Below are positions 62,674 to 64,000 of a stretch of 64,000 nt of DNA, piece by piece. Below the pieces are notes generated by a model that was not told where the DNA came from, did not search any database, and worked only from the letters and a program-made list of their open reading frames with translations. The DNA comes from Chelativorans sp. Marseille-P2723 (GTDB lineage: Bacteria; Pseudomonadota; Alphaproteobacteria; Rhizobiales; Rhizobiaceae). How positions within the stretch are numbered: the first letter of the stretch is position 1; each line of letters begins with the position of its first letter. Both the position numbers and the translations under genes were made by a program. The stretch covers positions 744,001-808,000 of the forward strand of contig NZ_CADDWI010000008.1 in NCBI RefSeq assembly GCF_902809845.1. Reading direction: 5' to 3'.

Positions 62674-64000
62674 TTAGTTATGATGGGGCACGTCCAGACG
62701 CGATGCGCGGAGCAGGCCTTCCTGCTCGAGAACGGGATAGGCGCTCGAAGCAAGCAGTGAGTTGATTTGCTTCAAATCCCTGATCGTGTCGAGGTGCAAC
62801 GAACTGCTTTCCACGCTGACATTCTTACGTTTGCGAAGACGTTCGAAATGCCGGCGGTTGGTCGACTTCTCCAGATCCCGCAGGCGGTCTTTCTCCTGCA
62901 CGAGTTGGCGCGCAGTCTGCTTGTCGCGTGTCACCAGTACATTGAAGGCAAGGCGCGCATTTGCCAGCACTGCCGCATGGAAGGAGCTTACCTCCTCCCA
63001 ACCCTCAGGCGCGAAGGTGAGATTGCGCTCGTGCTTCTTGCGGACATGGACGAGCATGTTGCGCACGATGACGTCGCCAGCCTGTTCCAGCCTTATCGAC
63101 CCGTTGAGAAGCTCCTGCACGCGGCGCGATTCGGCTTCGCTGAGTTCTCGCCGGGCGATTTCCGCGAGATAAAGCTTCACCGCGGCGTGCCGGCGATCGA
63201 TGCGGTCATCCAGGGCGGCAAGAGCTGCTGCAGCTTCTGGGCTGTAATCCTCGTAAAGTCCGATGATGCGCACGAGCATCACTTCGAGAGTTTCGCAAAT
63301 GCGTACAACTTCGCGCGTGGCGTTGGCGATTGCCTCGGCCGGCCTGTCCAGTGCGTCTGGATCGAGGGCGCTTACCTCGAACGGGTCTTCGGTCGGGCCA
63401 TGCGCGGGCGCACCTGTCCTAAGCAGGATCATCTCGGCGGCCCTATAGACGAAAGTGGCAAGCGGCAGGCCAAGGATCACGACGATAAGGTTGAAGCCGA
63501 TATGGGCGTGGATCACTTGTGCTGATGGCTCGCCACCCAGGAATGTGGGCGAGGGATCGAGCAGGACGAAGCCCGTCACGATGAGGATAGAGAAGAGGCC
63601 GCGCAAGGCCAGATTGGCAACGGGTACGGCACGAGCCGAGGCCGGCATCGTTCGTGATAGCGCCGTCGCAATGAGGCCGGCTCCGAGATTTGCGCCAAGC
63701 ACGAGCACGATTCCAAGTTCCGGCGAGATGATACCTCTGGCCGCGAGCGCCACCAGAAGCAGGATTGTGGCGATACTTGAATGAAAGAGCCACGTGATTA
63801 TTGCCGCCAGCAGGAAGGCAATGCCTGGATCGTCTTCCAGATAGGCTGTGATGACCGGCAGCACGGTGCTTTGGCGAAGCGGCTCGGAGGCCCGTCCGAT
63901 CATCTGCAGGGATAAAAGAAGAAGGCCGATGCCGACGAGGATACGTCCGACCTGCCGCCAGTTCCGGCTCTCCGTGGCAAGAAAGATGCTGGTGCCTGCA
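62674..64000 (-). CDS. Na/Pi cotransporter family protein, N-terminus beyond window edge
   Basis: The frame is open to the end of the window (upstream of Met at 63903 it continues as ...GRILVGIGLLLLSLQ), so the start is not seen. The visible ~440 residues begin with the second half of the NptA/PNaS membrane region: TWLFHSSIATILLLVALAARG, a conserved QSSA-like repeat replaced by FHSSIAT, and GANLGAGLIATALSR. A long cytosolic PhoU-like helical domain follows from about 63370 (REVVRICETLEVMLVRIIGLYED, LAEIARRELSEAESRRVQELLNG). The family imports phosphate with sodium in many bacteria, though some members have other anion roles. It is convergent with the collagen-repeat gene. Confidence 0.88.
   Translation of the reverse strand, partial: AGTSIFLATESRNWRQVGRILVGIGLLLLSLQMIGRASEPLRQSTVLPVITAYLEDDPGIAFLLAAIITWLFHSSIATILLLVALAARGIISPELGIVLVLGANLGAGLIATALSRTMPASARAVPVANLALRGLFSILIVTGFVLLDPSPTFLGGEPSAQVIHAHIGFNLIVVILGLPLATFVYRAAEMILLRTGAPAHGPTEDPFEVSALDPDALDRPAEAIANATREVVRICETLEVMLVRIIGLYEDYSPEAAAALAALDDRIDRRHAAVKLYLAEIARRELSEAESRRVQELLNGSIRLEQAGDVIVRNMLVHVRKKHERNLTFAPEGWEEVSSFHAAVLANARLAFNVLVTRDKQTARQLVQEKDRLRDLEKSTNRRHFERLRKRKNVSVESSSLHLDTIRDLKQINSLLASSAYPVLEQEGLLRASRLDVPHHN

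Overview
The window reads as a chromosomal segment of an alphaproteobacterium of the order Hyphomicrobiales (Rhizobiales), most like the Mesorhizobium/Chelativorans/Phyllobacteriaceae branch. The reasons are the gene set and order (phosphatidylcholine synthase; amiC-mrcA-prfB beside rne; recG divergent from sdhE-mfd; an N-acetylglutaminylglutamine amide locus), the high GC, and the style of the encoded proteins. The family placement is inference. I recognised no rRNA, tRNA, CRISPR array, insertion sequence or replication origin.

Layout. 1-8.8 kb: a speD-speE polyamine pair, a convergent pcs-qor operon, a UbiH-like hydroxylase, hspQ, an IalB-family exported protein, an orphan oligopeptide-binding protein and a FrnE-like DsbA protein. 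8.9-25.8 kb: housekeeping genes mfd, sdhE, recG, glmS, prfB (with a +1 programmed frameshift), mrcA, amiC and rne. 26-29.5 kb: a scar where the first 118-119 codons of an M48 metalloprotease are joined out of frame to the last ~190 codons of malQ, followed by an intact treY. 29.5-34 kb: a DUF2934 protein, an exported DUF6152/DUF6644 pair, an HWE-type sensor kinase and a glutathione-dependent formaldehyde dehydrogenase.

34.3-53.6 kb is the most notable region: a compact island that can account for most of tryptophan catabolism through the aerobic CoA-thioester route. Tryptophan 2,3-dioxygenase, an alpha/beta-hydrolase arylformamidase and kynureninase yield anthranilate. A benzoate-type CoA ligase activates it. 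A two-domain flavoprotein (aromatic monooxygenase plus old-yellow-enzyme half) dearomatises the ring. An SDR, two enoyl-CoA hydratase activities, an acyl-CoA dehydrogenase and a 3-hydroxyacyl-CoA dehydrogenase are available for the later steps. RidA, an MBL-fold hydrolase, a MarR regulator and a complete branched-chain-type ABC importer are embedded in it. A 19-bp motif is shared by the two main promoter regions.

53.7-59.1 kb: an osmoprotectant locus (divergent MarR gene, NAGGN amidotransferase, NAGGN synthetase, M42 peptidase). 59.2-64 kb: a Dcp-type M3 peptidase, two small phage-like genes including one with a collagen-like repeat, and the 3' part of a Na/Pi cotransporter that runs off the end of the window.
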